From assembly GCF_000383955.1 (NCBI RefSeq), contig NZ_KB913013.1, forward strand, positions 3,553,694 to 3,617,693: a stretch of DNA of 64,000 bases, given 5' to 3'. Below are positions 8,350-17,593 of the stretch, one piece after another (within the stretch, counting starts at the first letter, position 1; each line of letters begins with the position of its first letter). The notes under the pieces are model-generated. The model was given only the letters and a program-made list of their open reading frames with translations. It did no database searches and had not been told where the DNA came from. Both the position numbers and the translations under genes were made by a program. The stretch is from Rudanella lutea DSM 19387 (lineage in GTDB: Bacteria > Bacteroidota > Bacteroidia > Cytophagales > Spirosomataceae).

Positions 8350-9798
8350 ATGAAAGGGCACAAATTCATACTCCTGGCAGGCTTACTGGCAACGACCACG
8401 GCCTGCAACAAATTTGACGAGATAAACGTCAACCCGAATAGTCCGCTGACGGCTAATACGGGGAGCCTGCTGACGGGCGCTGTGCGTAACGTTGGTACGG
8501 TGAACGCGCAGGTAGGGCCGGGTTCGTTCAACATTGTACCGGCCATGTACGTGCAGCAGTTTGGCGATGTTACGTACATCGAAGACTCGCGCTACAAAAC
8601 GGTCAATTTTAGCTACAATGGGCTGTATTCAGGGCCGCTGGTCAACCTCCAGCAGGTAATCAACCTGAACACCGACCCGACCACCAAAGCCGCTGTAGCC
8701 GCTTATGGTTCGAACAACAACCAGATTGCAATTGCCCGGATCCTGAAAGCGTACTTCTTCCAGTTCATCACCGACCGCTGGGGCGACGTACCCTACACGC
8801 AGGCGCTGAAGGGCAACGAGAATTTCTCGCCCGCGTTCGACAAGCAGCAGGATATTTACAATGACCTGTTTAAAGAGTGGAAAGAGGCTGTGGCTCAGTT
8901 TGATAATGGCGCAACCGTACAGGGCGATATTCTGCTCGGGGGCAACACGGACCGCTGGAAGAAGTTTGCCAACTCGTTGCGTTTGATCGCGGCCCTGCGC
9001 CTGTCGAAAGTGGATCCGGCCAAAGGGAAAGCTGAATTTATGGCGGCCTTGGCCGATGGGGTGTTTACCTCAAATGCTGACAATGTTCAGTACAAGTATC
9101 TGACCGATGCCAACAACGAGAACCCGCTTTACAACAACTACCAGACGACCAACCGGAAAGACTTTGCGGTGAGCAACACGTTTGTGAATTACCTCAAGCA
9201 GGTCAATGATCCGCGTTTGCCGTTTATGGCGGCCCCCAACCAGCGGGGTGAGTATGTAGGGGTGCCGTATGGTGTGTTCCCGTCGCCAGGTCCGGCTCAG
9301 AATTTCTCGCTGGCAGGTAGCACGCTGGCTCGGCAGGACTCGCCCGTTAATGTGATGACCTACGCGCAGGTATTGTTTGCTCAGGCCGAAGCGGCCAAAC
9401 TGGGCTGGACTACCGGCAACGCCAAAACACTGTACGAGTCGGCGGTAAAAGCCTCCTTGCAACAGTGGATGGGTACGGCCTACACCGAAGCAGCCTACAC
9501 AGCGTACATTGCGCAGCCCAACGTAGCCTACTCAGAAGCCAACGCCATTGAGCGTATTGCAACCCAGCGTTGGATTGCCCTGTTCTTCCAGGGTACCGAA
9601 GCCTGGAACGAATGGCGCCGGACGGGCTTCCCCGTGCTGAAACCAGCTCCGACTACGCTCAACGGCGGTACGGATATTCCCCGGCGGCTGGCGTACCCGG
9701 TTACCGAAACGACCCTCAACGCGAAAAACTACGCGGACGTAGTGGCCCGTCAGGGAGCCGACACACAGTACTCACGCGTTTGGTGGGATAAGCAGTAG
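8350..9798 (+). CDS. SusD/RagB-family nutrient-binding lipoprotein
   Basis: 482 residues. Lipoprotein signal with acylated Cys19 (MKGHKFILLAGLLATTTAC), then NKFDEINVNPNSP, typical of the SusD-like_2 group. Internal features of that group include FFQFITDRWGDVPYTQALKG and the C-terminal QRWIALFFQGTEAWNEWRRTGFP. The surface lipoprotein caps the SusC barrel encoded immediately upstream and binds the substrate. A strong terminator 23 bases downstream closes the two-gene operon. SusD-like_2 proteins are often found in pairs without linked degradative enzymes, as here. Confidence 0.94.
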   Translation: MKGHKFILLAGLLATTTACNKFDEINVNPNSPLTANTGSLLTGAVRNVGTVNAQVGPGSFNIVPAMYVQQFGDVTYIEDSRYKTVNFSYNGLYSGPLVNLQQVINLNTDPTTKAAVAAYGSNNNQIAIARILKAYFFQFITDRWGDVPYTQALKGNENFSPAFDKQQDIYNDLFKEWKEAVAQFDNGATVQGDILLGGNTDRWKKFANSLRLIAALRLSKVDPAKGKAEFMAALADGVFTSNADNVQYKYLTDANNENPLYNNYQTTNRKDFAVSNTFVNYLKQVNDPRLPFMAAPNQRGEYVGVPYGVFPSPGPAQNFSLAGSTLARQDSPVNVMTYAQVLFAQAEAAKLGWTTGNAKTLYESAVKASLQQWMGTAYTEAAYTAYIAQPNVAYSEANAIERIATQRWIALFFQGTEAWNEWRRTGFPVLKPAPTTLNGGTDIPRRLAYPVTETTLNAKNYADVVARQGADTQYSRVWWDKQ

Positions 9799-9821
9799 TC
9801 TTTCTGATTTGCTCAACAACG

Positions 9822-9854
9822 CAGAAGCCCCGACCTAACCGGTCGGGGCTTCTG
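9822..9854. terminator. Bidirectional intrinsic terminator between susD and gcvP
   Basis: A perfect 14-base stem (9822-9835 with 9841-9854) around a 5-base loop, very GC-rich in the middle, lies between two converging genes and can end both transcripts. Confidence 0.85.
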
Positions 9855-9890
9855 TGTATAGGATTTTTAGTTTTGGCGGCTGCCCAATTC

Positions 9891-12767
9891 CTAAGCCACT
9901 ACTTCGGCTACCTCCTCGGCGTAGGCATCGGTAGGTACACATGAGCACACGAGGTTGCGGTCGCCATAAGCACTGTCGATGCGGCTCACCGTCGGCCAGA
10001 ACTTGCGCGAGCGCACGTAAGGCAGCGGGAAAGCGGCTTTCTCACGGCTGTAGGGGCGGCTCCAGTCGTCGGTCAGTACGACCGATGCTGTATGCGGAGC
10101 ATGTTTCAGCACGTTATCAGCTTTGTCGACCTGCCCGTTTTCGATTTCCCGAATCTCGTTCCGAATTGCAATCATGGCGTCGCAGAACCGGTCCAGTTCG
10201 CCTTTTGACTCTGACTCGGTCGGTTCGATCATCATCGTGCCCGCTACCGGGAACGACACCGTTGGCGCGTGGAAACCGTAGTCCATCAGACGCTTGGCCA
10301 TGTCTTCTACTTCTACACCGGCCGCTGTTTTAAACGGACGGCAGTCGATAATCATCTCGTGGGCGGCCCGGCCACTCGTACCGGTGTAGAGTACCGAGTA
10401 GTGACCTTCGAGCCGCGTTTTGATGTAGTTGGCGTTCAGAATGGCGCGTTCAGTAGCGCGGGTGAGCCCTTCACCGCCCATCATAGCAATGTACGCGTAC
10501 GAAATGGTCAGGATGCTGGCCGAACCATACGGAGCTGCCGACACCGCCCCTGAGCCATTGGCAACAGCAACGTGACCCGGCAGGAACGGCACCAGATGAG
10601 CCGCTACGCCGATAGGTCCCATGCCGGGGCCGCCACCGCCGTGCGGAATACAGAACGTTTTGTGCAGGTTGAGGTGGCAAACGTCGGCGCCAATAGTAGC
10701 GGGCGAGGTGAGGCCCACCTGCGCGTTCATGTTAGCACCATCCATATACACCTGACCACCGTGCTCGTGCACAATAGCACAGATTTCCTTGATACTCTCT
10801 TCAAATACCCCGTGGGTCGACGGGTAAGTAACCATCAGCGACGACAGCTCGTTGCTGTGCTGGATGGCTTTAGCACGGAGGTCTTCAACATCAATGTTGC
10901 CGCGTTCATCGCACTTCACAATGACCACTTTCATACCGGCCATCACGGCACTGGCGGGGTTGGTACCGTGCGCCGACTGCGGAATGAGAGCCACGTTGCG
11001 GTGATGATCGCCCCGGCTCTGGTGGTATGCCCGAATCACCATCAGACCTGCGTACTCACCCTGTGCACCCGAGTTGGGTTGCAGCGACATAGCCGCAAAG
11101 CCCGTGATCTCGCAAAGCCAGTTATTGAGGTCGGTAAACAGCTGGTGGTAGCCGGCTGCCTGATCTTTCGGAGCGAAGGGGTGCATCTTGCCAAACTCGG
11201 GCCAGGTAACGGGAATCATCTCGGCCGTTGAGTTCAGTTTCATGGTGCAGCTTCCCAGCGAAATCATCGAGTGCACCAGCGAAAGGTCTTTTTCTTCGAG
11301 CGACCGCAGGTAACGGAGCATTTCATGCTCTGTATGGTGCGTGTTGAAGACCGGGTGCGTTAGGTAGTCCGACGTCCGAACGAGTCGCTCAGGCCAGCTA
11401 ATTTCGAGTTCCTGAGCAATCGTTTCGAGGTCAGTATCAACGCCAAACACATTGAGCAGGCTCACTACGTCGTCGTACGTTTTTACCTCATCAAAGGACA
11501 CACCCACGTGCTGTTCATCGGCATGATAACGCAGGTTAATCTGAGCCGCCCGCGCCGATTTCTTCAGCGAATCGACATCGCTCACCTGTACGGTTACGGT
11601 ATCAAAGTAATTTTCGGTCACCACCGTGTGTCCACACCGCTTCAGAGCGGTTGCAAACAGTTTGGTCAGGCCATGGGTGCGTTCGGCGATTTGGCGGAGC
11701 CGGTTAGGGCCGTGATATACCGCGTAGCTGCTCGCCATCACCGAAAGCAGTACTTGCGCTGTACAGATGTTGGAGGTAGCTTTTTCGCGCCGGATGTGTT
11801 GCTCACGGGTCTGGAGCGCCATCCGGAGGGCAGGCTTGCCTTGTGCGTCAATCGATACACCGATAATACGACCGGGAATTTGCCGCTTAAACGCATCACG
11901 CGTAGCAAAGAACCCCGCGTGTGGACCGCCGTAGCCCATTGGTACACCAAACCGCTGGGCCGAACCAACCACCACGTCGGCACCCATTTCGCCCGGAGGG
12001 GTGAGCAGGGTAAGCGACAGCAGGTCGGCAGCTACGGCCACGGTAATGCCCAGTTCGTGGGCTGCGGCAATCAGGTCGGTATAGTCGAATACCTCGCCGT
12101 CGGTGGCGGGGTACTGAAGCAGCATTCCGAAAATATTTCCCTGCGTAAGATCTATAGTACGGTGGTCGCCAACCAATACCTGAATACCGACGGGCGTTGC
12201 CCGTGTCCGAATCACGTCAATGGTTTGTGGGTGGCAAAGCTCCGATACAAACAGGGTTTCAGCGGTTTTGCGGCTTGCCGGGCGGGTGGCATACAGCAGG
12301 CTCATAGCCTCAGCTGCGGCCGTTCCTTCGTCGAGCAACGATGCGTTGGCTATTTCCATCCCGGTCAGTTCCGTGACCATGGTCTGGAAGTTGAGCAGTG
12401 CTTCGAGACGTCCCTGTGCAATTTCGGCCTGATAAGGCGTGTAAGCCGTGTACCAGGCCGGATTTTCGAGGATATTCCGCAGAATGACGTTCGGCGTGAT
12501 GGTGTCGTAATAGCCCTGACCGATGTACGAGGTAAACACCTTGTTCTGGCGGGCCATCTTCTGAAAATTCGCCAGAAACTGGGCTTCCGACTGGGGCTCG
12601 GGCAGATTGAGCGGCCGGGGCAGTCGAATACTGGCGGGCACGGTTTGATCGATCAGTTCGCTGATGGACGAAACGCCCACCGTATCGAGCATTTGCCGAA
12701 ATTCCTGATCCTGTACGCCGTTATGGCGATCTTCGAATGACTCCTGGTACCGGATATTAAGAGACAT
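9891..12767 (-). CDS. gcvP: Glycine dehydrogenase (aminomethyl-transferring), P protein of glycine cleavage
   Basis: 958 residues, full-length one-chain P protein. It decarboxylates glycine and passes the aminomethyl group to lipoylated H protein. The N-terminal half includes [20 protein letters not shown] and [23 protein letters not shown]; the C-terminal half carries the PLP lysine near residue 704 in [17 protein letters not shown] and the [15 protein letters not shown] signature. ATG at 12767 matches the normal N-terminus. No gcvT or gcvH is adjacent, as often in Bacteroidota. A TAATTTTG -7 box lies about 40 bases upstream. No glycine riboswitch was seen in front of it. Confidence 0.97.
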   Translation of the reverse strand: MSLNIRYQESFEDRHNGVQDQEFRQMLDTVGVSSISELIDQTVPASIRLPRPLNLPEPQSEAQFLANFQKMARQNKVFTSYIGQGYYDTITPNVILRNILENPAWYTAYTPYQAEIAQGRLEALLNFQTMVTELTGMEIANASLLDEGTAAAEAMSLLYATRPASRKTAETLFVSELCHPQTIDVIRTRATPVGIQVLVGDHRTIDLTQGNIFGMLLQYPATDGEVFDYTDLIAAAHELGITVAVAADLLSLTLLTPPGEMGADVVVGSAQRFGVPMGYGGPHAGFFATRDAFKRQIPGRIIGVSIDAQGKPALRMALQTREQHIRREKATSNICTAQVLLSVMASSYAVYHGPNRLRQIAERTHGLTKLFATALKRCGHTVVTENYFDTVTVQVSDVDSLKKSARAAQINLRYHADEQHVGVSFDEVKTYDDVVSLLNVFGVDTDLETIAQELEISWPERLVRTSDYLTHPVFNTHHTEHEMLRYLRSLEEKDLSLVHSMISLGSCTMKLNSTAEMIPVTWPEFGKMHPFAPKDQAAGYHQLFTDLNNWLCEITGFAAMSLQPNSGAQGEYAGLMVIRAYHQSRGDHHRNVALIPQSAHGTNPASAVMAGMKVVIVKCDERGNIDVEDLRAKAIQHSNELSSLMVTYPSTHGVFEESIKEICAIVHEHGGQVYMDGANMNAQVGLTSPATIGADVCHLNLHKTFCIPHGGGGPGMGPIGVAAHLVPFLPGHVAVANGSGAVSAAPYGSASILTISYAYIAMMGGEGLTRATERAILNANYIKTRLEGHYSVLYTGTSGRAAHEMIIDCRPFKTAAGVEVEDMAKRLMDYGFHAPTVSFPVAGTMMIEPTESESKGELDRFCDAMIAIRNEIREIENGQVDKADNVLKHAPHTASVVLTDDWSRPYSREKAAFPLPYVRSRKFWPTVSRIDSAYGDRNLVCSCVPTDAYAEEVAEVVA

Positions 12768-12804
12768 AGTTAGCAGATGAGCGCAATGCTTTAGAAACCA
12801 AACC

Positions 12805-12812
12805 CAAAATTA
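12805..12812 (-). promoter_or_regulatory. Candidate -7 promoter box of gcvP
   Basis: Read on the minus strand this is TAATTTTG, an exact match to the Bacteroidota -7 consensus TAnnTTTG, 37 bases before the gcvP start. No TTG/TTTG was found at the expected -33 position, so confidence is moderate. Confidence 0.4.
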
Positions 12813-13001
12813 CGAAGAAACGTGCCGACTTATCCATCACTTCTTTCAACAACTGTTGGCAGAGCCACTATCTGAGTAGCCTACTATCTCAAGAATTTTA
12901 ATCTGTACACAGATATTGTATATTGATGCCCGAGTTTCGTGTCTATAAGCCGAATAAGGCCACCTTCTCGAACACTTTTTACAGCTATACCACCATCTAC
13001 A

Positions 13002-14396
13002 ATGTCTTTTCAGCACTACACCAGCCTGACTATTCTGGCATTCATCACTTTATTTGTTACGCTCGCGGGGCCAGACGCTCTGGCACAAGCTCCAACAAAT
13101 CCGAACTGCACAACCATCACGTTCAGCTATACGGCGACCGGCAATAACACCGTTGTAGTAACTAATCAGACGCAACCTGCCAGTGTGACCATTAATTTAA
13201 AGAGTGGTAGTTACATGCAGATCAGCTCCCTGTCGGCCAACGTATCAACCAGTAACTTGCGCTTCTTCAATAAGCTCACCTCAAATGGCAATGTTAATGC
13301 CGGTTCAGGGTACATTGTGGAAGTTGACCGCTCTGTATTAGATATAGATACTCGCTATTTCAATAAGTTTTATGGCCCTTATTCGACCGTAGATCCTTCT
13401 GTTACGGGTGTAATAAGCGAGACAATGACGCCCTATGTAGATGCTAATAATAACGGACGGTTTGATGCATCAACTGAATGCCTGGGGATACCAGCTGTGT
13501 TAGTATATGTGGTTTCGCCACCCATAAACACCCCAAATGGCCTGATTGCGTATTACACCTTCGATGGTAATGCAACTGATGCCAGCGGCAATAATAACAA
13601 CGGTACGATTCAGGGGGTGACACTTGTTCCAGACCGACGCGGTATGCCTGCAGGAGCATACCGGTTTTCAGCCGGTGCAAAGATTATCGTCTCCAACAGC
13701 TCTTCGCTTACGCTGAACGATGCTTACACATTTAGTGGTTGGTTTAATCTACGATCTTTTGAAGGAAGAAGTAGCTCGACAGGTGTTATATCTGTTACAG
13801 ATGGTGTACAAACAATCTTCTCAAAAAACTGTGAACCCGGTCGTTTGTATGCTGGAATGCTCCCTGCTCCTGATGGTCCGCCCAGAATGAATATAGGAGG
13901 AGGAGTGCTACCTAATTATCTAAGTACCTCTACTAGAGTTAGTTTGGATACTTGGATGCACGTGGCACAGACTTATGAGCAGGGAGAAACAAGTCTGTAC
14001 CTTAATGGTAACTTAGTAGCCAGAGGAGGGCTTAGCATTAATCTTTCAGCTTCCAATCAAAGCTCGCTTATTATTGGAGGAACGAGTTGTTCTTCTGATT
14101 TTTTCAATGGTGATTTAGATGACCTACGTTTCTATAACCGCAGCCTGTCGTACCAGGAGATAAAGTCTATTTTTATCGCCGAAAATGGACCTATCCAGTC
14201 CGTTAAAACAGGTAGCTGGCTCGACCCAGGCACTTGGTCATGCAACTGTATCCCCACGAGTGCCAATCCGGTCGAGGTTAAACATGTGGTCAACATTCCT
14301 GATGCTCAAACTGGATCTGCTTTATCAGTCAGGTATGGGGTTGGCGGCCGAGTTGATCTGGGGGCGAGCGCAAAGCTACAGTTAGTAGATAATTAG
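13002..14396 (+). CDS. Exported LamG-domain surface protein
   Basis: About 464 residues from ATG 13002, which starts a signal peptide (MSFQHYTSLTILAFITLF...ALAQA); the frame is open further upstream to a GTG at 12939 but that adds a non-signal extension. Order: an unrecognised Thr/Asn-rich domain to about residue 175, a LamG/concanavalin-like domain (GLIAYYTFDGNATDASGNN ... LDDLRFYNRSLSYQEI), then a Trp-rich module (SVKTGSWLDPGTWSCN ... GASAKLQL). LamG domains bind glycans or proteins at the surface. The protein stops right after the Trp-rich module and lacks a recognisable type IX sorting domain. The same two modules occur, in swapped order, in the converging gene next door. Confidence 0.8.
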   Translation: MSFQHYTSLTILAFITLFVTLAGPDALAQAPTNPNCTTITFSYTATGNNTVVVTNQTQPASVTINLKSGSYMQISSLSANVSTSNLRFFNKLTSNGNVNAGSGYIVEVDRSVLDIDTRYFNKFYGPYSTVDPSVTGVISETMTPYVDANNNGRFDASTECLGIPAVLVYVVSPPINTPNGLIAYYTFDGNATDASGNNNNGTIQGVTLVPDRRGMPAGAYRFSAGAKIIVSNSSSLTLNDAYTFSGWFNLRSFEGRSSSTGVISVTDGVQTIFSKNCEPGRLYAGMLPAPDGPPRMNIGGGVLPNYLSTSTRVSLDTWMHVAQTYEQGETSLYLNGNLVARGGLSINLSASNQSSLIIGGTSCSSDFFNGDLDDLRFYNRSLSYQEIKSIFIAENGPIQSVKTGSWLDPGTWSCNCIPTSANPVEVKHVVNIPDAQTGSALSVRYGVGGRVDLGASAKLQLVDN

Positions 14397-14494
14397 AGCC
14401 CACTTTCGGGTCAGCTACTGCTGATGGTAGTGTATTTGAACTTCGAAGGGTTGTGTGTTTAATGGAATAGCTAATGTGTACCAAAAGGATTGGC

Positions 14495-15700
14495 TTAGTT
14501 GGCTTCTAAATTGTACAAATGCATGATTTCGGAGTCAAAGAGACCGCGCCCGTAGATTCGTACATCATCTAATCCTCCGTTCATTATGAATCCATCGTAT
14601 GGTTCGGCACCAATCATAGTTTTAATTCCATCATCTGTATCAAGATAAAGTGGTGCCGTTCCGACAATATGCTCTTTTCCGTTAATGTAAATCTTGATGG
14701 GGTTGCCTGCTCTTACACTACAGGCTATATGATTCCAGGAGTTTGCGCTGAATGTAGCTGGTACAGAATAGATCAGGGCAAAGTGAGGTTGTGCCCAGAC
14801 TTCTAGCCTGATGAACCCAGATTCATAATACAACTGATATAACCCTTCTGGAACGCTTAAAAATGTATTCCGAGTGGTTGTGTTCGTAAAGTTTACCCCA
14901 GGTTTAAACCAAAGGCTAAGTGAGAAGTCGGTGGATATAGAGTTAAGGTAATTGTTCAAACTCAATATATTAATGGTATTGTTTAAGCCATTAAAGCTGT
15001 ATGCTTTAGCTGTGTTGCCAAATCGGTCAGTAGTGAGGGTGGCTCCGTTGACTACCCCATGGTGTCCATTTCCGCTTTCGTCGTTGGCGTTCCCATTAAA
15101 TGGGTAGTAGGCAATCAGCCCCGTTGAAGGCGTGAAACCCAGCTGTAGCGTAGCACTCGGAGAGGCATACACCAACGTGCCTTCCTGTTTGAGGCTGTAG
15201 GCCTTGGCCAGGGTGTTTGCCGGGATGGTGACGGTGTGGCTCGCCGAAATGGTGACCGCATCGCCCGAGTTGGGTAGGCGGTTACAGGACCAAACGGTGG
15301 GGTCGGTCCAGGTGCCTGTTTTGACCGAGCTCATCGTGATGCAGACGGGGGCTGTTGCGGTTGTAAACAGAGCCGAGGATGAATAGGCAGAGGTACTGGT
15401 AGCGGAGCAAACAGAGCGGATCTGCCACTCGTAGCTGGTGCTGGCGGAGAGGCCGGTGAGGGCAAAGGCGGTAGTGGTGCGGGGTATTATGGTATTCCGG
15501 TTACTGCTGGCTGCTGGTTTATGGTCTAGGTGGCACTGATTTGTTAATGATTCATATGTAGTGTAAAACGCCGAATCGACCCGGTTGCTATGTTGAACCC
15601 TCGCAGGGTGGGTACGAAGTTGGCTTAGAAGGACTACCGAAAACAATATGTTCACACTATGGAAAAAGACTTGGTGCGAGAAGAGGGTAGATAAGAGCAT
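14495..15700 (-). CDS. LamG-domain protein with partial fibronectin-III domain, probably 5'-truncated
   Basis: About 401 residues if started at ATG 15700. After roughly 75 residues of unmatched sequence, only the second half of a fibronectin type III repeat is visible (TTTAFALTGLSASTSYEWQI), then the Trp-rich module (SVKTGTWTDPTVWSCN ... SATLQL), then a LamG domain (GLIAYYPFNGNANDESGNG ... LDDVRIYGRGLFDSEI), ending soon after. The upstream 200 bases are AT-rich and do not complete the Fn3 fold. It reads as the 3' part of a larger multidomain surface protein that lost its beginning, or a pseudogene. It converges on the homologous gene ending at 14396. Whether it is expressed is uncertain. Confidence 0.6.
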   Translation of the reverse strand: MLLSTLFSHQVFFHSVNILFSVVLLSQLRTHPARVQHSNRVDSAFYTTYESLTNQCHLDHKPAASSNRNTIIPRTTTAFALTGLSASTSYEWQIRSVCSATSTSAYSSSALFTTATAPVCITMSSVKTGTWTDPTVWSCNRLPNSGDAVTISASHTVTIPANTLAKAYSLKQEGTLVYASPSATLQLGFTPSTGLIAYYPFNGNANDESGNGHHGVVNGATLTTDRFGNTAKAYSFNGLNNTINILSLNNYLNSISTDFSLSLWFKPGVNFTNTTTRNTFLSVPEGLYQLYYESGFIRLEVWAQPHFALIYSVPATFSANSWNHIACSVRAGNPIKIYINGKEHIVGTAPLYLDTDDGIKTMIGAEPYDGFIMNGGLDDVRIYGRGLFDSEIMHLYNLEAN

Positions 15701-16035
15701 TGGATGAGTAAGTAACCACGGCAAAACTAATTAAATAAACTATCAACAATAAGTTTATTTAATCTGTAATATTTGTATGTTTTGGTTGTGTGTAATAGTT
15801 AAGAGCCCAAACAATTGAGAGTGAGAAAATGACCTTTGTAAGTATTATTAGCGGTTGTGAAATTACATGCCATGGTATTTTATTTTACTCTTCAGGAGAC
15901 AGGATTCCTTTCGGCATAAAAGTTGTAGAAGGAATGGCTGGTTAGTATAGAACTTACTACTTTTACATAGTACACAAGAGGCTCTATGCAGAAGTAGATG
16001 GTTCTATGTGCTGTTAACTTTTCCCAATCTTGATC
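15701..16035. other. AT-rich intergenic region
   Basis: About 330 AT-rich bases between the truncated LamG gene and the glycan region. No gene, RNA or clear promoter seen. It may contain decayed sequence belonging to the missing 5' part of the LamG gene. Confidence 0.5.
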
Positions 16036-16839
16036 GTGTCGTCAATCCGTTCATCCTGCCGGGTATGTGGAAGTCAAACCCGCCCACTCTTTTCTGCCAA
16101 AGTACTGGGGAAGTACGATGTACAGTATGAAGAGTGCGCTACCTGCGGATTTGTACAAACCGAGAATCCTTACTGGCTCGATGAAGCATACAGTAGCGCA
16201 TTCACTACTACTGATACAGGTACACTTCAAAGGAGCCTGATTATGGGTAGGTCGGCAGCGGCAATTGCCTATTTTCTATGTAATCGATCGGGTCGGTTTG
16301 TTGATTATGCGGGTGGGTACGGTACACTGACCCGCTACATGCGCGATGTCGGATTCGACTTTTATAGCACAGATCTGTACGCCCAAAATATCATTGCCCG
16401 TGGTTTTGATGCTGCACCGGGTCGATACGAAATGGCAACTGCATTTGAATGCTTTGAGCATTTTGTCAATCCCGCGGAGGAGATTACAAAGATATTGGCG
16501 TACTCCGATACGATTTTCTTTACAACGCAGCCTTGCCCCGACCCGGCACCCGCCGTTGATACATGGTGGTACTACGCCCCGCATCACGGCCAACATGTGG
16601 CCTTGTATCGGCCCCGAACCTTGAAGATTCTGGGCCAACAGTTTGGGCTGAATTATTATAACATCCGCAACTACCATCTGTTTACTCGCAAGCAGATGCC
16701 CTCCCTCTTCTTCTCATTTTTAGTGTTGGCTGGCCGGTTTGGGTTGGGCCATCTGATTGGATTACTGATGAAAAGTCGAATTCTCTCTGATGCTGCCCTG
16801 CTGGAAACCCGTACGAAGGAAGGCGCCTTAATTCCTTGA
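16036..16839 (+). CDS. Class I SAM-dependent methyltransferase with N-terminal zinc ribbon
   Basis: About 267 residues. GTG at 16036 is preferred; a TTG two codons earlier (16030) is the alternative. The N-terminus has two CxxC pairs (CRVCGS and CATCGF) as in methyltransferases acting on sugars or nucleotide-sugars. The SAM-binding motif I is FVDYAGGYGTLTRYM and the post-motif acidic segment is ATAFECFEHFVNP. It starts a block of surface-glycan genes and is followed 13 bases later by another methyltransferase-like gene. The substrate is unknown; sugar modification is inferred from context. Confidence 0.75.
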   Translation: MSSIRSSCRVCGSQTRPLFSAKVLGKYDVQYEECATCGFVQTENPYWLDEAYSSAFTTTDTGTLQRSLIMGRSAAAIAYFLCNRSGRFVDYAGGYGTLTRYMRDVGFDFYSTDLYAQNIIARGFDAAPGRYEMATAFECFEHFVNPAEEITKILAYSDTIFFTTQPCPDPAPAVDTWWYYAPHHGQHVALYRPRTLKILGQQFGLNYYNIRNYHLFTRKQMPSLFFSFLVLAGRFGLGHLIGLLMKSRILSDAALLETRTKEGALIP

Positions 16840-16852
16840 CCGTTAAATATCT

Positions 16853-17593
16853 ATGAAAAGTTATCAGGATTATCCTCATCAATCCGTGTCCATGTCGAAA
16901 GATACCTTGTTTCGGCAGACATTGATCGACTTATTTGCCAATAACCCAATCGACTACGTTATTGAAACTGGGACCTGGCTTGGCACAGGCTCTACGCAAA
17001 CGTTGGCAACGGCTTTCCCAGCCAATCGACCGCCCAAAGCCTATTATACCATTGAGGGGAATCTGACATTCCATACCATCGCGCGGTTTAACCTGCGGAA
17101 ATGGTCGTTTGTAAAGCCACTTTGGGGAGATACAGTTGCGAAAGACAAGGCCCTGGCCTTTATCCGGCAAGATGAGGTACTGAAGAATCACGAAAAGTAC
17201 CCCGATGTTTTTATAGATACGCTCGACAATCCTGTTCAGTTTTACACGAATGAAGTAGAGGGTAAGCTGGGTAAGAATCTGATCATTTCGGCTGTCGACT
17301 GGTTTGGCAATTCGTTTCTCAACCGGCCACAGGATCTGTTGCATCAGCTGGTTTTGCGGCATCGGGATGATCGGCCTCTGGTTTTGCTCGACTCGGCCGG
17401 CGGCATCGGCTGGCTTGAGTATCAGACAGTTCGGGATACGCTGGGTAATCGGCCTTATTGGCTTATTCTGGACGATATTCACCACCTGAAACATTTTAGG
17501 TCCCTGGCTGATGTACAAACCCGCCCCGATTTCCGGGTCATTGCCCATAGTCTGCAACATGGCTGGCTGGTAGCCGAACATCTGGCGCAGTAG
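16853..17593 (+). CDS. Putative SAM-binding Rossmann protein (methyltransferase/CmcI-like), function unknown
   Basis: 246 residues. The segment YVIETGTWLGTGSTQTLA resembles the SAM/nucleotide-binding loop of class I methyltransferases and cephalosporin-hydroxylase-like (CmcI) proteins. Acidic residues in LVLLDSAGGIGWLEY and LILDDIHHLKHF could complete the active site. A long internal stretch with FIDTLDNPVQFY and AVDWFGNSFLN is not recognised. It follows the first methyltransferase by 13 bases in the same direction. Its stop codon is immediately adjacent to the stop codon of the opposing GT9 gene, with no base between. Confidence 0.65.
   Translation: MKSYQDYPHQSVSMSKDTLFRQTLIDLFANNPIDYVIETGTWLGTGSTQTLATAFPANRPPKAYYTIEGNLTFHTIARFNLRKWSFVKPLWGDTVAKDKALAFIRQDEVLKNHEKYPDVFIDTLDNPVQFYTNEVEGKLGKNLIISAVDWFGNSFLNRPQDLLHQLVLRHRDDRPLVLLDSAGGIGWLEYQTVRDTLGNRPYWLILDDIHHLKHFRSLADVQTRPDFRVIAHSLQHGWLVAEHLAQ

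Noticed and set aside
11508-12740. A 410-codon open frame opposite gcvP.
   Set aside because: It is the complement of a clearly real gene with GC-rich codons, and its translation has no recognisable domain.
14411-14470. Reading in another frame after the first LamG gene gives SATADGSVFELRRVV, which looks like the end of a type IX secretion sorting domain.
   Set aside because: It is very short, in a different frame and preceded by a stop; a decayed sorting domain is possible but cannot be supported.
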